Assembly (NCBI GenBank): GCA_963776665.1
Contig: CAVZNQ010000023.1
Span: 1 to 64,000 of the forward strand
Direction of reading: 5' to 3'
Length of the DNA stretch: 64,000 nucleotides
Origin: Roseiarcus sp963776665
GTDB taxonomy: Bacteria > Pseudomonadota > Alphaproteobacteria > Rhizobiales > Beijerinckiaceae
Shown here: in pieces, positions 53,849-62,548 of the stretch
Layout: every line of letters starts with the position of its first letter
Numbering within the stretch: the first letter of the stretch is position 1
Made by a program: the position numbers and the translations under genes
Notes under the pieces: generated by a model
The model's input: the letters and a program-made list of their open reading frames with translations, nothing else
Told to the model about the DNA's origin: nothing
The model's database searches: none

Positions 53849-55633
53849 ATGGCCGAGAGCCGGAAACTAGCCGCCATCCTTGCCGCGGATGTCGTCGGCT
53901 TCAGCCGGCTTGCCGGCGCAGACGAGGATCGCACCCTGGCCCGCCTGCGTGCGCTCCGCAGCGACCTCATCGACCCGACCATCGCCGTGCATAACGGTCG
54001 CGTCGTCAAGCGCACCGGCGATGGGGCGCTGGTCGAATTCCGCAGCGTTGTGGACGCCGTCCGCTGCGCCATTGAGGTGCAGCACGGCATGATCGAGCGC
54101 AACGCCGGTCTGCCGCCGGAGCGCCGCATCATGTTTCGAATCGGCATTCACCTCGGCGACGTGGTCGAGGAGGCGGACGGCGACTTGATGGGCGACGGCG
54201 TCAATATCGCTGCGCGATTGGAAGGCATCGCCGAGGCCGGCGCGATCTGCCTCTCCGACGACGCCTATCGCCAGGTGAAGGCGCGTCTCGATCTTCAGGT
54301 CAGCGATCTTGGCGCGACGCAACTGAAGAACATCGCCGACCCGATGCGGGTCTATTCGCTACAGGTCGGTAAGCCCGCCGAAGCGAAGCCTGCGCCGCCG
54401 GTCGAGGTCAAAGCCGATGACACGGTTCTTGCCTTCCGTGCCCCATCGGACAAACCGTCGATAGCGGTGCTGCCCTTTCAAAATTTGAGCGGCGATCCGC
54501 AACAGGAGTTCTTCGCCGACGGCCTGGTCGAGGACATTATCACGACATTGTCGAAGCTCGCGGGCCTCACGGTCATCGCGCGCAATTCCACTTTCGCCTA
54601 CAAGGGTCGCGCGATCGATCTGCGCGACGTCGGCAAGCAGCTCGGCGTGCGCTATCTGCTCGAAGGGAGCGTTCGGCGGGGCGGCGACAGGATCAGGGTC
54701 ACTGCGCAGCTCATCGACGCGCATACCGGATCGCACCTCTGGGCCGAACGCTACGACAGGCCGCTCGACGACATTTTCGCCGTCCAGGACGAGATCACTC
54801 TGGTCATCGCCACCGAAATGCAGGTGAAACTCACCGAAGGCGAGCAGGCGCGGCTTCGTTACACGACGACCAGCAATGTCGAAGCCTGGTCCCTCTGGGT
54901 ACAAGGCCGCTCCTTCGCGACGCAGGCGGTAAGCAAGGATAATTGGGGCCGGGCGTTGGCGCTTTGGCAAAAAGCGCTTGCGCTCGACCCCAACTCGTCG
55001 CCGCTCAATGCGGCGGTCGGGTTGGTTCATATCGCCGACGCGCGCTTTGGCTGGTGGGACGACCGGCCGATCGCGCTCGCCAAGGGACGGCGCCACGCCG
55101 AGAAAGCCTTGAGCGTAGATCCGGAGAATGCGGATGCGCATATCGCGGCGGGCTACGCCGACATGATCGAGGGGCGGTGGGACAACGCCATTGCCCACGT
55201 CCGCAAGGCCGTTGAAGCGGCGCCTCTGTCGGCGGACGCCGCCTCTCTGGCCTCGTTTATTCTGGCTTGCGCGGGGCAGCCGCGTAAATCCACGCCGCTC
55301 ATCGAAAGGGCCATCCAGCTCAGCCCGCACTATCCGCCCTACTTTCTCGGGAATCTTGGCAACGCCTATCGCCTCACGGGCCGTTTCCAGGAGGCCATTG
55401 CGGCTTTCAAAGCGTACGACGCCCGTTCGCCCGGTTTTGGGCTCGCGGACCTGGTGATCGCCTACCAGCAGACGAATCGTCCCGAGCTGGCGCGCCAGAC
55501 GGCGGAGCGGTTCCTGGCGCTACGTCCGACGTTCACCGTTGCAGGCTGGCTCAAGACGCAGCTCCGGCGCGACAAGATTCTGGCGGAAGCAGAGGCGGCT
55601 GCGCTCGCGGCCGCAGGCCTGCCTCCGGGGTGA
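53849..55633 (+). CDS. Class III nucleotide cyclase + TolB-like + TPR protein
   Basis: The 594 residues have three parts. An N-terminal class III adenylate/guanylate cyclase domain (LAAILAADVVGFSRLAG with a metal-binding Asp; KRTGDGALVEF; GDGVNIAARLEG) occupies about residues 8-175. A TolB-like region (SIAVLPFQNLSGDPQQEFFA) follows at about 205-330. TPR repeats fill the rest (NADAHIAAGYADMIEGRWDN). This cytosolic architecture is multiplied in rhizobia. It probably makes cAMP in response to a signal sensed by the C-terminal parts. The ATG at 53849 has GAGGA nearby. Confidence 0.88.
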   Translation: MAESRKLAAILAADVVGFSRLAGADEDRTLARLRALRSDLIDPTIAVHNGRVVKRTGDGALVEFRSVVDAVRCAIEVQHGMIERNAGLPPERRIMFRIGIHLGDVVEEADGDLMGDGVNIAARLEGIAEAGAICLSDDAYRQVKARLDLQVSDLGATQLKNIADPMRVYSLQVGKPAEAKPAPPVEVKADDTVLAFRAPSDKPSIAVLPFQNLSGDPQQEFFADGLVEDIITTLSKLAGLTVIARNSTFAYKGRAIDLRDVGKQLGVRYLLEGSVRRGGDRIRVTAQLIDAHTGSHLWAERYDRPLDDIFAVQDEITLVIATEMQVKLTEGEQARLRYTTTSNVEAWSLWVQGRSFATQAVSKDNWGRALALWQKALALDPNSSPLNAAVGLVHIADARFGWWDDRPIALAKGRRHAEKALSVDPENADAHIAAGYADMIEGRWDNAIAHVRKAVEAAPLSADAASLASFILACAGQPRKSTPLIERAIQLSPHYPPYFLGNLGNAYRLTGRFQEAIAAFKAYDARSPGFGLADLVIAYQQTNRPELARQTAERFLALRPTFTVAGWLKTQLRRDKILAEAEAAALAAAGLPPG

Positions 55634-55796
55634 CAGCGGCCCCGAATTGCCGGCAGACGATTGTCTTGCGTCCGAGGCGCTTCTCTTTCGGGCTGATTTG
55701 ACCGTTTCGACCCGCCCTCGGGAACGGTTGCCATTTGTGCATTACCGCCGCTTGCGCGGTCAGGTCTGCGTCGCCAGGCGGCCAACCGAATTCGGC

Positions 55797-56687
55797 TTAG
55801 GCCCGCAGATATTTGTTGAGCCAGTCAATCGTCCGCTTCCAGGCTTCCTCGGCCGCCGCCTGGTCGTAGCGCGGCGTCGTGTCGTTGTGGAAACCGTGGT
55901 TGGCGCCTTTATAGACGTGACCCTCATGCGGAACGCCCGCCGCCGAGAGGGCGGCGTCGAAGGCCGGCCAGCCGCTGGTGATCCGCTGGTCGAGCTCGCC
56001 ATATTGGGCGAGGATCGGCGCCTTGATCTTTTGCGCGTCGGCCGCGTCCGGCTGCAGGCCGTAGAACGGCGCCGCCGCGTCGAGATCGGAACCCATCCGC
56101 ACGGCGAGCAGGTTGACGACGCCGCCGCCGAAACAGAAACCGACCGCGCCAACCTTGCCGGTCGAATCGGGCAGGGACTTCAGCCACCGCGCCGCAGCGG
56201 CGAAATCCTCCTGCATCTTGACCGGGTCGACCCGGCGGAAGAGTTCGGCCGCTTTCTCGTCGTCGCCGGGATAGCCGCCGACCGAGGTGAGCCCGTCGGG
56301 AGCGAGGGCGATGAAATTGGCGAGAGCCAGACGCCGGGCCACGTCTTCGATATACGGGTTCAAACCACGATTTTCGTGCACCACCAGCACCGCGGGCAAT
56401 TTGTCGGCGTTTGCAGGCCGGACCAGATAGCCCTTGATCGCGCCGTTGCCGTCCGGGGATGGGATGGTCACGAACCTCGCGGCGATGCGGCTGTCGTCGG
56501 GAGGAACCTGGATCGCCCACGCGTAGTTGGGCCTCAGCATCTCGAATAGGGCCGCTGCGCTGACGCCGAGGGCGGCGAACTTCTGGGCGCCATCGAGAAA
56601 CGCGCGGCGGCTCATGCCGCCGTGCACATAGACGTCAAACAGGTTCAAGAGCTCCTGCGGAAAGTCCGACGCCTTTTTTCGCTCCAT
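55797..56687 (-). CDS. Dienelactone hydrolase-family protein, Tat-exported
   Basis: The 296 residues carry a Tat-like leader (MSRRAFLDGAQKFAALGVSA at about residues 25-44). The alpha/beta hydrolase domain has the family triad: Cys in VGAVGFCFGGGVVNLLAVR, Asp in YGELDQRI and His in GANHGFHND. DLHs open lactone rings, but exported members act on unknown substrates. The ATG at 56687 has GGAGAG upstream. Confidence 0.88.
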   Translation of the reverse strand: MERKKASDFPQELLNLFDVYVHGGMSRRAFLDGAQKFAALGVSAAALFEMLRPNYAWAIQVPPDDSRIAARFVTIPSPDGNGAIKGYLVRPANADKLPAVLVVHENRGLNPYIEDVARRLALANFIALAPDGLTSVGGYPGDDEKAAELFRRVDPVKMQEDFAAAARWLKSLPDSTGKVGAVGFCFGGGVVNLLAVRMGSDLDAAAPFYGLQPDAADAQKIKAPILAQYGELDQRITSGWPAFDAALSAAGVPHEGHVYKGANHGFHNDTTPRYDQAAAEEAWKRTIDWLNKYLRA

Positions 56688-56837
56688 CGCGTGCTCTCCT
56701 ACCATCGCCAGGTTGACTGTCCGGGCCAGAATGCGAGCCGTGGATGCCGCAATTATGTCAGCGCCGGGGAAGAGCGGGAAAAATCCATGGCGGCGATGCG
56801 GCGGGACCGATCGGGACGCGCAACTTGGCGTCGTGGT

Positions 56838-57518
56838 TCAATAGACGCCGGGCGCGAGCCGGTATTGGACCTTCCGCTTGTAGTCGGAATAACCCGGTAG
56901 CCGCTGCTCGAGAACGCGCTCCTCATCGACGAGCCGCCAGATCAGGATCGGCGTCATCAGCGCCAGCACGGCGATTCCCCAATAGGAGCCCAGAGCGAGC
57001 GGCGTGCCCAGGAGATAGATGAGGGCGCCGGCGTACATCGGATGACGGACGATGGCGTAGGGCCCGGTCGACACCAGGCTCTGGCCCTCGGCCACTCCGA
57101 TCGTCGACGAAGCGAACGAGTTTGCCTTGAAGACGAGATAGATGACGTAAAATCCCGCCGCGACCAGGGCGTCGCCCGCAAGCGCGACGATGGCGGGCGC
57201 CTGCGACCAGCCGAACCGATGATCGAGCCCCGGGACGACGATGAGGGCGACGAAGCCGAGCGACATGAAGACCATGATGAGCCGTTGCGCCGGCTCCGTC
57301 TCAGCGGTCGGCCCTCCCTTCAGGCGGCGCTCGAGGAGGGCAGGGTCGTTGGCGATCAGGTCGCCCGTGACCAGGGCCGAGGCGCCGAAAAACACGGCGA
57401 GAAACGCCCATCCCTGCCAGAACCAAAGATCGCCGGCCGCCCCGAAGATGAGGCCGCCCATGACCAGCGCGAGCGCGCCAAGCCAAATCCAGGCCTTCAT
57501 GCTCTGCGTCATGGTCAA
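56838..57518 (-). CDS. ICMT-family membrane methyltransferase 2
   Basis: The 226-residue protein has about six membrane helices and the ICMT signature GPYAIVRHPMYAGALIYLLG, then EERVLEQRLPGYSDYKRKVQYRL. It is a second, divergent member of the family in this window (see 39048-39626). The substrate is unknown. It is divergent from the nitrile hydratase locus. Confidence 0.85.
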   Translation of the reverse strand: MTMTQSMKAWIWLGALALVMGGLIFGAAGDLWFWQGWAFLAVFFGASALVTGDLIANDPALLERRLKGGPTAETEPAQRLIMVFMSLGFVALIVVPGLDHRFGWSQAPAIVALAGDALVAAGFYVIYLVFKANSFASSTIGVAEGQSLVSTGPYAIVRHPMYAGALIYLLGTPLALGSYWGIAVLALMTPILIWRLVDEERVLEQRLPGYSDYKRKVQYRLAPGVY

Positions 57519-57628
57519 GAGAAACTCTCTCGCTCAACGAGGTCGGCGCGCCTACGGCATTTTTGGCGCCGACAGCCGGGCATGACATAGTGCCGCAGGC
57601 GCGAATAGCCATGCTGACAGGGGAGCCC

Positions 57629-58276
57629 ATGCGCGAATACGACCCAGCGAAGGCCGCGGAGCTGCACGAGCACATCCATTCGCATGTTCCGAGCGAATCC
57701 GCCCTAAGGGTGAAGGCCCTCGAAAGCCTGCTGGTCGAGAAGGGGCTGCTGGACGCGGCGGCGACGGATGCGTGGATTGAGCTCTATCGCGACAAGGTCG
57801 GCCCGAAAGTCGGCGCTCGCGTGGTGGCGCGGGCGTGGACCGACCCGGACTACAAGGCGCGCTTGCTCGCCGACGGCGCGGCCGGAATCGAGGAACTCGG
57901 CATTGGGGGGCATGCGGTCGGTCATCTGAAGGTCGTCGAAAACACCGAGCGAGTTCACAATCTCGTCGTCTGCACGCTGTGCAGCTGCTATCCGCACGCC
58001 GTGCTCGGGATGTCGCCTGCCTGGTACAAGAAGGCCGCTTACCGATCGCGCGCGGTCCGCGAGCCGAGACGCGTGCTCAAGGAATTCGGCGTCGACCTCC
58101 CCGACGACGTCGCGGTCGATGTCTGGGACAGTACGGCGGAGCTCAGATATCTCGTCATGCCGCAGCGCCCGGCGGGAACCGAAAGCTGGGACGAGGCGGC
58201 GCTCGCCAATATCGTGACTCGCGACAGCATGATCGGCGTCGAGCGCGCGCTCAAGCTCGCGCCCGCGGCGAGGTAA
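57629..58276 (+). CDS. Nitrile hydratase alpha subunit (cobalt type)
   Basis: The 215 residues contain the metal-binding claw VCTLCSCYPHAVLGMSPAWYK near the middle, where the oxidised Cys residues hold the metal. The Thr in C-T-L-C-S-C marks the cobalt type (iron types have Ser). It hydrates nitriles to amides with the beta subunit encoded four bases downstream. The ATG at 57629 has GGGAG upstream; an earlier ATG at 57611 is also in frame. Confidence 0.93.
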   Translation: MREYDPAKAAELHEHIHSHVPSESALRVKALESLLVEKGLLDAAATDAWIELYRDKVGPKVGARVVARAWTDPDYKARLLADGAAGIEELGIGGHAVGHLKVVENTERVHNLVVCTLCSCYPHAVLGMSPAWYKKAAYRSRAVREPRRVLKEFGVDLPDDVAVDVWDSTAELRYLVMPQRPAGTESWDEAALANIVTRDSMIGVERALKLAPAAR

Positions 58277-58280
58277 GGCC

Positions 58281-58937
58281 ATGGACGGCGTGCACGATCT
58301 CGGTGGGCAGCAGAACCATGGCGCCATCGCCGTTCACGCCGACGACGCGCCGTTCCACGACGATTGGGAATGGCGGATGTGGGCGATCGCGCGCGCGATC
58401 GCGCGTCCGAGCGACTGGAATGTCGACAAGTTCCGTTTCACGCGCGAGCTTTTGCAACCGACCAAATATCTCGAGCGATCGTATTTCGACCAGTGGTACA
58501 CGGCCTACGCGGCGATGCTGCTGGGCTCTGGCCTCGCGACGGCTGAGGAGCTATCGACCGGAAAAAGCACGGAGCGAGCCCCCGCGTCGCTCAAACCGAT
58601 GAGCGTGGCAGACGTCGCCAAGCTCGGCAACGTATCGATGCGCTTCGACCGGCCTTATAACCGGGACCCGCTGTTCAGCGTTGGGGAGAGCGTGCGCGCG
58701 CGCCTTGCCGCCTCGCCCGGCCACACTCGGGTTCCGCGTTACGTGCGCGGCCACGCGGGCGTCGTTCGAAGCTTCAACGGCGCCCATGTCGTTCCCGACG
58801 AGAGCGCGGAGGGGAGGGAGGTCGCCGAGCCCCTCTATACCGTGACCTTCATGCTCGCCGATCTCTTCCCCGAGCGGTCCGGCTCCGGCGACAGGGTCTC
58901 GCTCGACCTCTGGGAGCGCTATCTTGAGCCCGCCTAG
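58281..58937 (+). CDS. Nitrile hydratase beta subunit
   Basis: The 218 residues start MDGVHDLGGQQNHGAIAV, the conserved opening. They include SYFDQWYTAYAAMLL and the C-terminal SH3-like barrel (FSVGESVRARLAAS; TRVPRYVRGHAGVV; YTVTFMLADLF). It forms the active-site cavity with the alpha subunit. The stop overlaps the accessory gene by 14 bases. No amidase or aldoxime dehydratase gene is adjacent. Confidence 0.93.
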   Translation: MDGVHDLGGQQNHGAIAVHADDAPFHDDWEWRMWAIARAIARPSDWNVDKFRFTRELLQPTKYLERSYFDQWYTAYAAMLLGSGLATAEELSTGKSTERAPASLKPMSVADVAKLGNVSMRFDRPYNRDPLFSVGESVRARLAASPGHTRVPRYVRGHAGVVRSFNGAHVVPDESAEGREVAEPLYTVTFMLADLFPERSGSGDRVSLDLWERYLEPA

Positions 58938-59259
58938 GGGGCTTGCGGACGGAGCCCCCGGTTTCGCCGAGCCTTGGCAGGCCGAAGCCTATGCAATCGT
59001 GCAGACGCTGATCGAATCAGGCCGGATCGCGGCGTCCGAGTGGACTTCTGCTTTCGGCGCGGCGCTCCGAAAAGCCGCGGAACGCGGCGCGGCGGACGAC
59101 AGCGAGACCTACTACGCAGCGCTGGTCGAAGCGCTGTCGGCGGTCCTCATCGCGGAGGGCCGGCTCAACGCGCAGGAGATCGCGCGCCGCGTCGAGGACT
59201 GGCGCGCCGCATATCTCAGGACCCCGCACGGAAAACCGGTGACGCTGGCCGGCAAGTGA
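58924..59259 (+). CDS. Nitrile hydratase accessory protein
   Basis: The 111 residues resemble the N-terminal part of beta subunits (FAEPWQAEAYAIVQTLIESG; FGAALRKAAERG), the usual look of the activator that loads cobalt into the alpha subunit. It starts with a TTG inside the end of the beta gene, so it is translationally coupled. It is the last gene of the locus. Confidence 0.85.
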   Translation: MSPPRGLADGAPGFAEPWQAEAYAIVQTLIESGRIAASEWTSAFGAALRKAAERGAADDSETYYAALVEALSAVLIAEGRLNAQEIARRVEDWRAAYLRTPHGKPVTLAGK

Positions 59260-59316
59260 CCCTTTGAGAGCCCAGCACGCCTCCGGGCCAAGGCCGGTAT
59301 CAGGCGGCGTCGAAGG

Positions 59317-60144
59317 TCACGGCACGAAGTTGCTCTGGCCAGCGCCGGTCAGGTGGTAGATGTTCCCTTTGTCGTCCTCCGTGACGGCGGTCGTGCCGGC
59401 CTTGGGCTCCAGGATCAGCTCCTTGTCGAGCGTCTCGGCGCGGAATTTCCAGCCCTGCGGCAGTTTCACGAGCGCGCCGAGGGATGCGAGCTTGTCGATC
59501 GTCAGGCCGGGACTGTCCTTGTCGGTATAGGCCACCATCACCCAGGTTCTGCCTTTGGGATCGTCGAGCAGATAGACCTGCGATCCCTTCTTGAAGCCCT
59601 CGACAGCTGTCCTCGCCACCCGGGCGGCGTGATAAGCTGCGGAGGCGGACTTGGCCGAGGCCGCGCTCAGCGCGAGGCTGTTTCCCATCCACACCGCATC
59701 GAGACCGTCAAAATTCCTGACCGCGCCGATCCTGTCCGAGAGCCAGTCCAGCGTCCAGTAGCGCGGCGGACTGATCGAGGCCGAAAGCGCCTGAAACTTC
59801 TTCGCTACCCGCTTCGGGTCCACGCTTTGCGCGAGCGACTTCGGGGCCGAATCCCGAGTGTCCTCGCCTGCGTTCTGGCCGGTGGTATTGTAGCTGCTGA
59901 CGTAGAGCACCTTCTTCAGCGGGTCCTTGGCGAAGAGGTCGATTTCCTCATACCGATAGTCGCGCAGACTATCGAATTTTCGATGCTCCGCGCCGGCGCA
60001 ATCGTCCGGCAGCTGGCTGAAAAACTTGCACGCCTCGTATTCGGCGCCATAGGCCGCGGGAACCCTTTGGCCGGTCAGCAGTGGTAGTCCCAATGCCAGA
60101 CCGTAGAATATGACGCCGCCGCGGCGCTCGCGGACCGTCGGCAT
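59317..60144 (-). CDS. Secreted hypothetical protein
   Basis: The 275 residues have a possible signal peptide (GVIFYGLALGLPLLTGQRVPA, cleavage near AYGA) and a mature domain with YEACKFFSQLPDDC, LYVSSYNTTGQN, VWMGNSLAL and TWVMVAYTDKDSPG. The two early Cys could form a disulfide. It recalls uncharacterised exported proteins of Rhizobiales, but I cannot name the family. It is transcribed toward the nitrile hydratase genes. Confidence 0.65.
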   Translation of the reverse strand: MPTVRERRGGVIFYGLALGLPLLTGQRVPAAYGAEYEACKFFSQLPDDCAGAEHRKFDSLRDYRYEEIDLFAKDPLKKVLYVSSYNTTGQNAGEDTRDSAPKSLAQSVDPKRVAKKFQALSASISPPRYWTLDWLSDRIGAVRNFDGLDAVWMGNSLALSAASAKSASAAYHAARVARTAVEGFKKGSQVYLLDDPKGRTWVMVAYTDKDSPGLTIDKLASLGALVKLPQGWKFRAETLDKELILEPKAGTTAVTEDDKGNIYHLTGAGQSNFVP

Positions 60145-60341
60145 GGCAACCTCCAGTTCGGTTCCGCGTTCCCAACGCTACCGCGGCCTCCTCCCCGAAT
60201 ATGGATGGTAAATCTGAATGCCCCGTTTCTGCAACTTGTCCCGCGGAGGGCGCACTCACCCCTCGCCGTGACGCGTTCGCTATCAGGCGCTAAACTTGTC
60301 CGCGGCCCGTGCTTTCACGAAGGTACGTCTGTTCGCCAAAC

Positions 60342-61374
60342 ATGAGTCAAGCCATGCGGCAGATCTGGATTTCGAAAGCCGGCCCTCCCGAGGTCCTTCA
60401 AGTCAAGGAGGCGCCCGATCCTCATCCGGCCGCTGGCGAAGTGCGCATTCGGGTGGAGGCGAGCGGCGTCAATTTCGCTGACGTCATGGGTCGCATGGGG
60501 CTCTATCCGGACTTGCCGCGCGTCCCCGTGGTGCCGGGTTACGAAGTCGCCGGACGTGTTGACGCGGTCGGCAACGGAGTCGACGAGGGCTGGATCGGGC
60601 GCGACGTTTTCGCGGCGACCCATTTCGGCGGCTACGCCGACGTCGTATGCGCGCCGCAGGCGCAAGTCTTCGCGCGACCGTCCAATATGTCCGCTGAGGA
60701 GGGCGCGTCGATCCCGGTGAACTATATGACCGCCTGGCAGCTGATCGTGGTGATGGGCGGATTGAAGGCGCAGGAGACGGTGCTCATTCACTCTGCCGGC
60801 GGCGGCGTCGGCATCGCCGCGACCCAGCTCGCCAAACATATCGGCGCGACGGTCATCGGCACGGCCTCCGCCGCAAAGCATGAGGAGCTGCGCGCGCTCG
60901 GCGTGGATCACCTGATCGACTATCGGACCGAGGACTTCGAGGAGCGAGCGCGACAGATCACCGGCGGGCGAGGCGTTGAACTCATCCTCGACGCGGTCGG
61001 CGGAGACTCGCTTAAGAAGGGCTATCGCCTGCTTGCGCCGACCGGGCGCATCGGAGCGTTCGGCGCCTCGTCCGCCGCCGGCAAGGGGGCGGGATACCTG
61101 GGCATGGTGTCAATGCTGGCGAACACCCCTTGGGTCCAGTTCAACCCGCTCTCGCTGATGAACGCCAACAAGGGGGTGTTCGGCGTCAATCTGGCGCACA
61201 TCTGGGGCGGGTTCGACCGTGCGCGACCCTGGATCGATCAGCTGATGGGTTTGTGGGACAGCGGCGCGATCAAGCCGAAGATCGCGCGCGTTTTCAGGTT
61301 TGACGAAGCCGCCGGCGGCGCATCATTTCATCCAGGACCGCAAGAATATCGGCAAGGTGCTGCTCGCGCCTTAG
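60342..61374 (+). CDS. Quinone oxidoreductase-like MDR-family reductase (frameshift near end)
   Basis: The protein is a medium-chain reductase without zinc ligands. EVRIRVEASGVNFADVMGRMG is followed by the NADPH-binding IHSAGGGVGIAATQLAK and then VELILDAVGGDSL. At about 61314 one extra G shifts the frame; without it the chain ends AAHHFIQDRKNIGKVLLAP at 61374, the normal family tail. It reduces quinones or enones with NADPH. The indel looks like a sequencing fault. It converges with hemB. Confidence 0.85.
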
Positions 61375-61383
61375 GGCGGCGCT

Positions 61384-62418
61384 CTAAGCCTTCTTCAGTT
61401 TCTCCGCCGCGCGCGCCGCGAAGTAGGTCAGCACCCCGTCGGCGCCGGCGCGCTTGAAGGCGATGAGGCTCTCCATCATCGCCTTGTCGCCGTCGATCCA
61501 GCCATTCTGGGCGGCCGCCATGATCATCGAATATTCGCCGCTCACCTGATAGGCGAAGGTCGGGGCGCCGAATTCGTCTTTCACCCGGCGGATGATGTCG
61601 AGATAGGGCATGCCCGGCTTGACCATGACCATGTCCGCGCCCTCGTCGAGGTCGAGCTCTACTTCGCGCAAGGCCTCGTCGCTGTTGGCCGGGTCCATCT
61701 GGTAGGTGCGCTTGTCGCCCTTGAGCGCGCCCTTGGAGCCGAGCGCGTCGCGGAACGGCCCGTAGAAGGCGGAAGCATATTTGGCGGCATAGGCCATGAT
61801 CTGAACGTCGAGGAAGCCTTCGGCGTCGAGCGCGTCGCGGATCGCGCCGACCCGCCCGTCCATCATGTCGGAGGGCGCGATGACGTCGGCGCCGGCGCGC
61901 GCCTGGACGAGCGCCTGGCGCACGAGCGCCTCCACCGTCTCGTCGTTGAGAATGCGGACCTCGCCGCCTTTGCTCTCGCTGATGAGGCCGTCGTGGCCGT
62001 GGCTGGTGTAGGGGTCGAGCGCGACGTCGGTGATGAGGCCGAGCGCAGGGAATTCGCGCTTGATGGCGCGGCAGGCCTGGCAGACGAGATTGCCCTCGTT
62101 GAAGGCCTCGCTGCCGCCCTCGTCCTTCAGATGCGGCTCGGTATAGGGGAAGAAGGCGATCGCCGGGATGTCGAGTCTCACCGCCCGCTCAGCCTCGCGG
62201 ACCGCCTCGTCGATGCTGAGCCGGTCGACGCCGGGCATCGCCGCGACGGGGACGCGCCGCTTTGCGCCGTCGATGAGAAAGAGCGGCCAGATGAGGTCGC
62301 TCGCGGTCAGCACGTTCTCCGCCACCAGCCGCCGCGCCCATTCCGCCTTGCGGTTCCGTCGCGGGCGATGGGTGAGGTCGAGGCGGTGGGCTTGGGCGAT
62401 GCGGGACGGCTTGTTCAT
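61384..62418 (-). CDS. hemB: Delta-aminolevulinic acid dehydratase (porphobilinogen synthase)
   Basis: The 344 residues have the metal-site region DVALDPYTSHGHDG and the two catalytic lysines in AYAAKYASAFYGPFRDA and MVMVKPGMPYLD. The Cys cluster of zinc-dependent enzymes is replaced by Asp/Ala (DVALDPYTSHGHDG), so it is the magnesium-type form common in alphaproteobacteria. It makes porphobilinogen for heme, which the c-type cytochromes of this window need. I see no Irr box upstream. Confidence 0.95.
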   Translation of the reverse strand: MNKPSRIAQAHRLDLTHRPRRNRKAEWARRLVAENVLTASDLIWPLFLIDGAKRRVPVAAMPGVDRLSIDEAVREAERAVRLDIPAIAFFPYTEPHLKDEGGSEAFNEGNLVCQACRAIKREFPALGLITDVALDPYTSHGHDGLISESKGGEVRILNDETVEALVRQALVQARAGADVIAPSDMMDGRVGAIRDALDAEGFLDVQIMAYAAKYASAFYGPFRDALGSKGALKGDKRTYQMDPANSDEALREVELDLDEGADMVMVKPGMPYLDIIRRVKDEFGAPTFAYQVSGEYSMIMAAAQNGWIDGDKAMMESLIAFKRAGADGVLTYFAARAAEKLKKA

Positions 62419-62548
62419 GGGGGCGCAGGCTCCTTCGCGGCTGTTATACACCCAGAAGGGAACGGGAAGCGCCAGAGGCCTCGCTTTGGGTTCCTGATCA
62501 GCCGCTTGGTTAAGTCGGGAATAACATTCCCGACGACCTCAGCGGGGA

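Noticed and set aside
57629..58276. Thiocyanate hydrolase gamma subunit
   Set aside because: The claw motif is shared, but the adjacent beta subunit of normal length and the accessory gene fit nitrile hydratase better.
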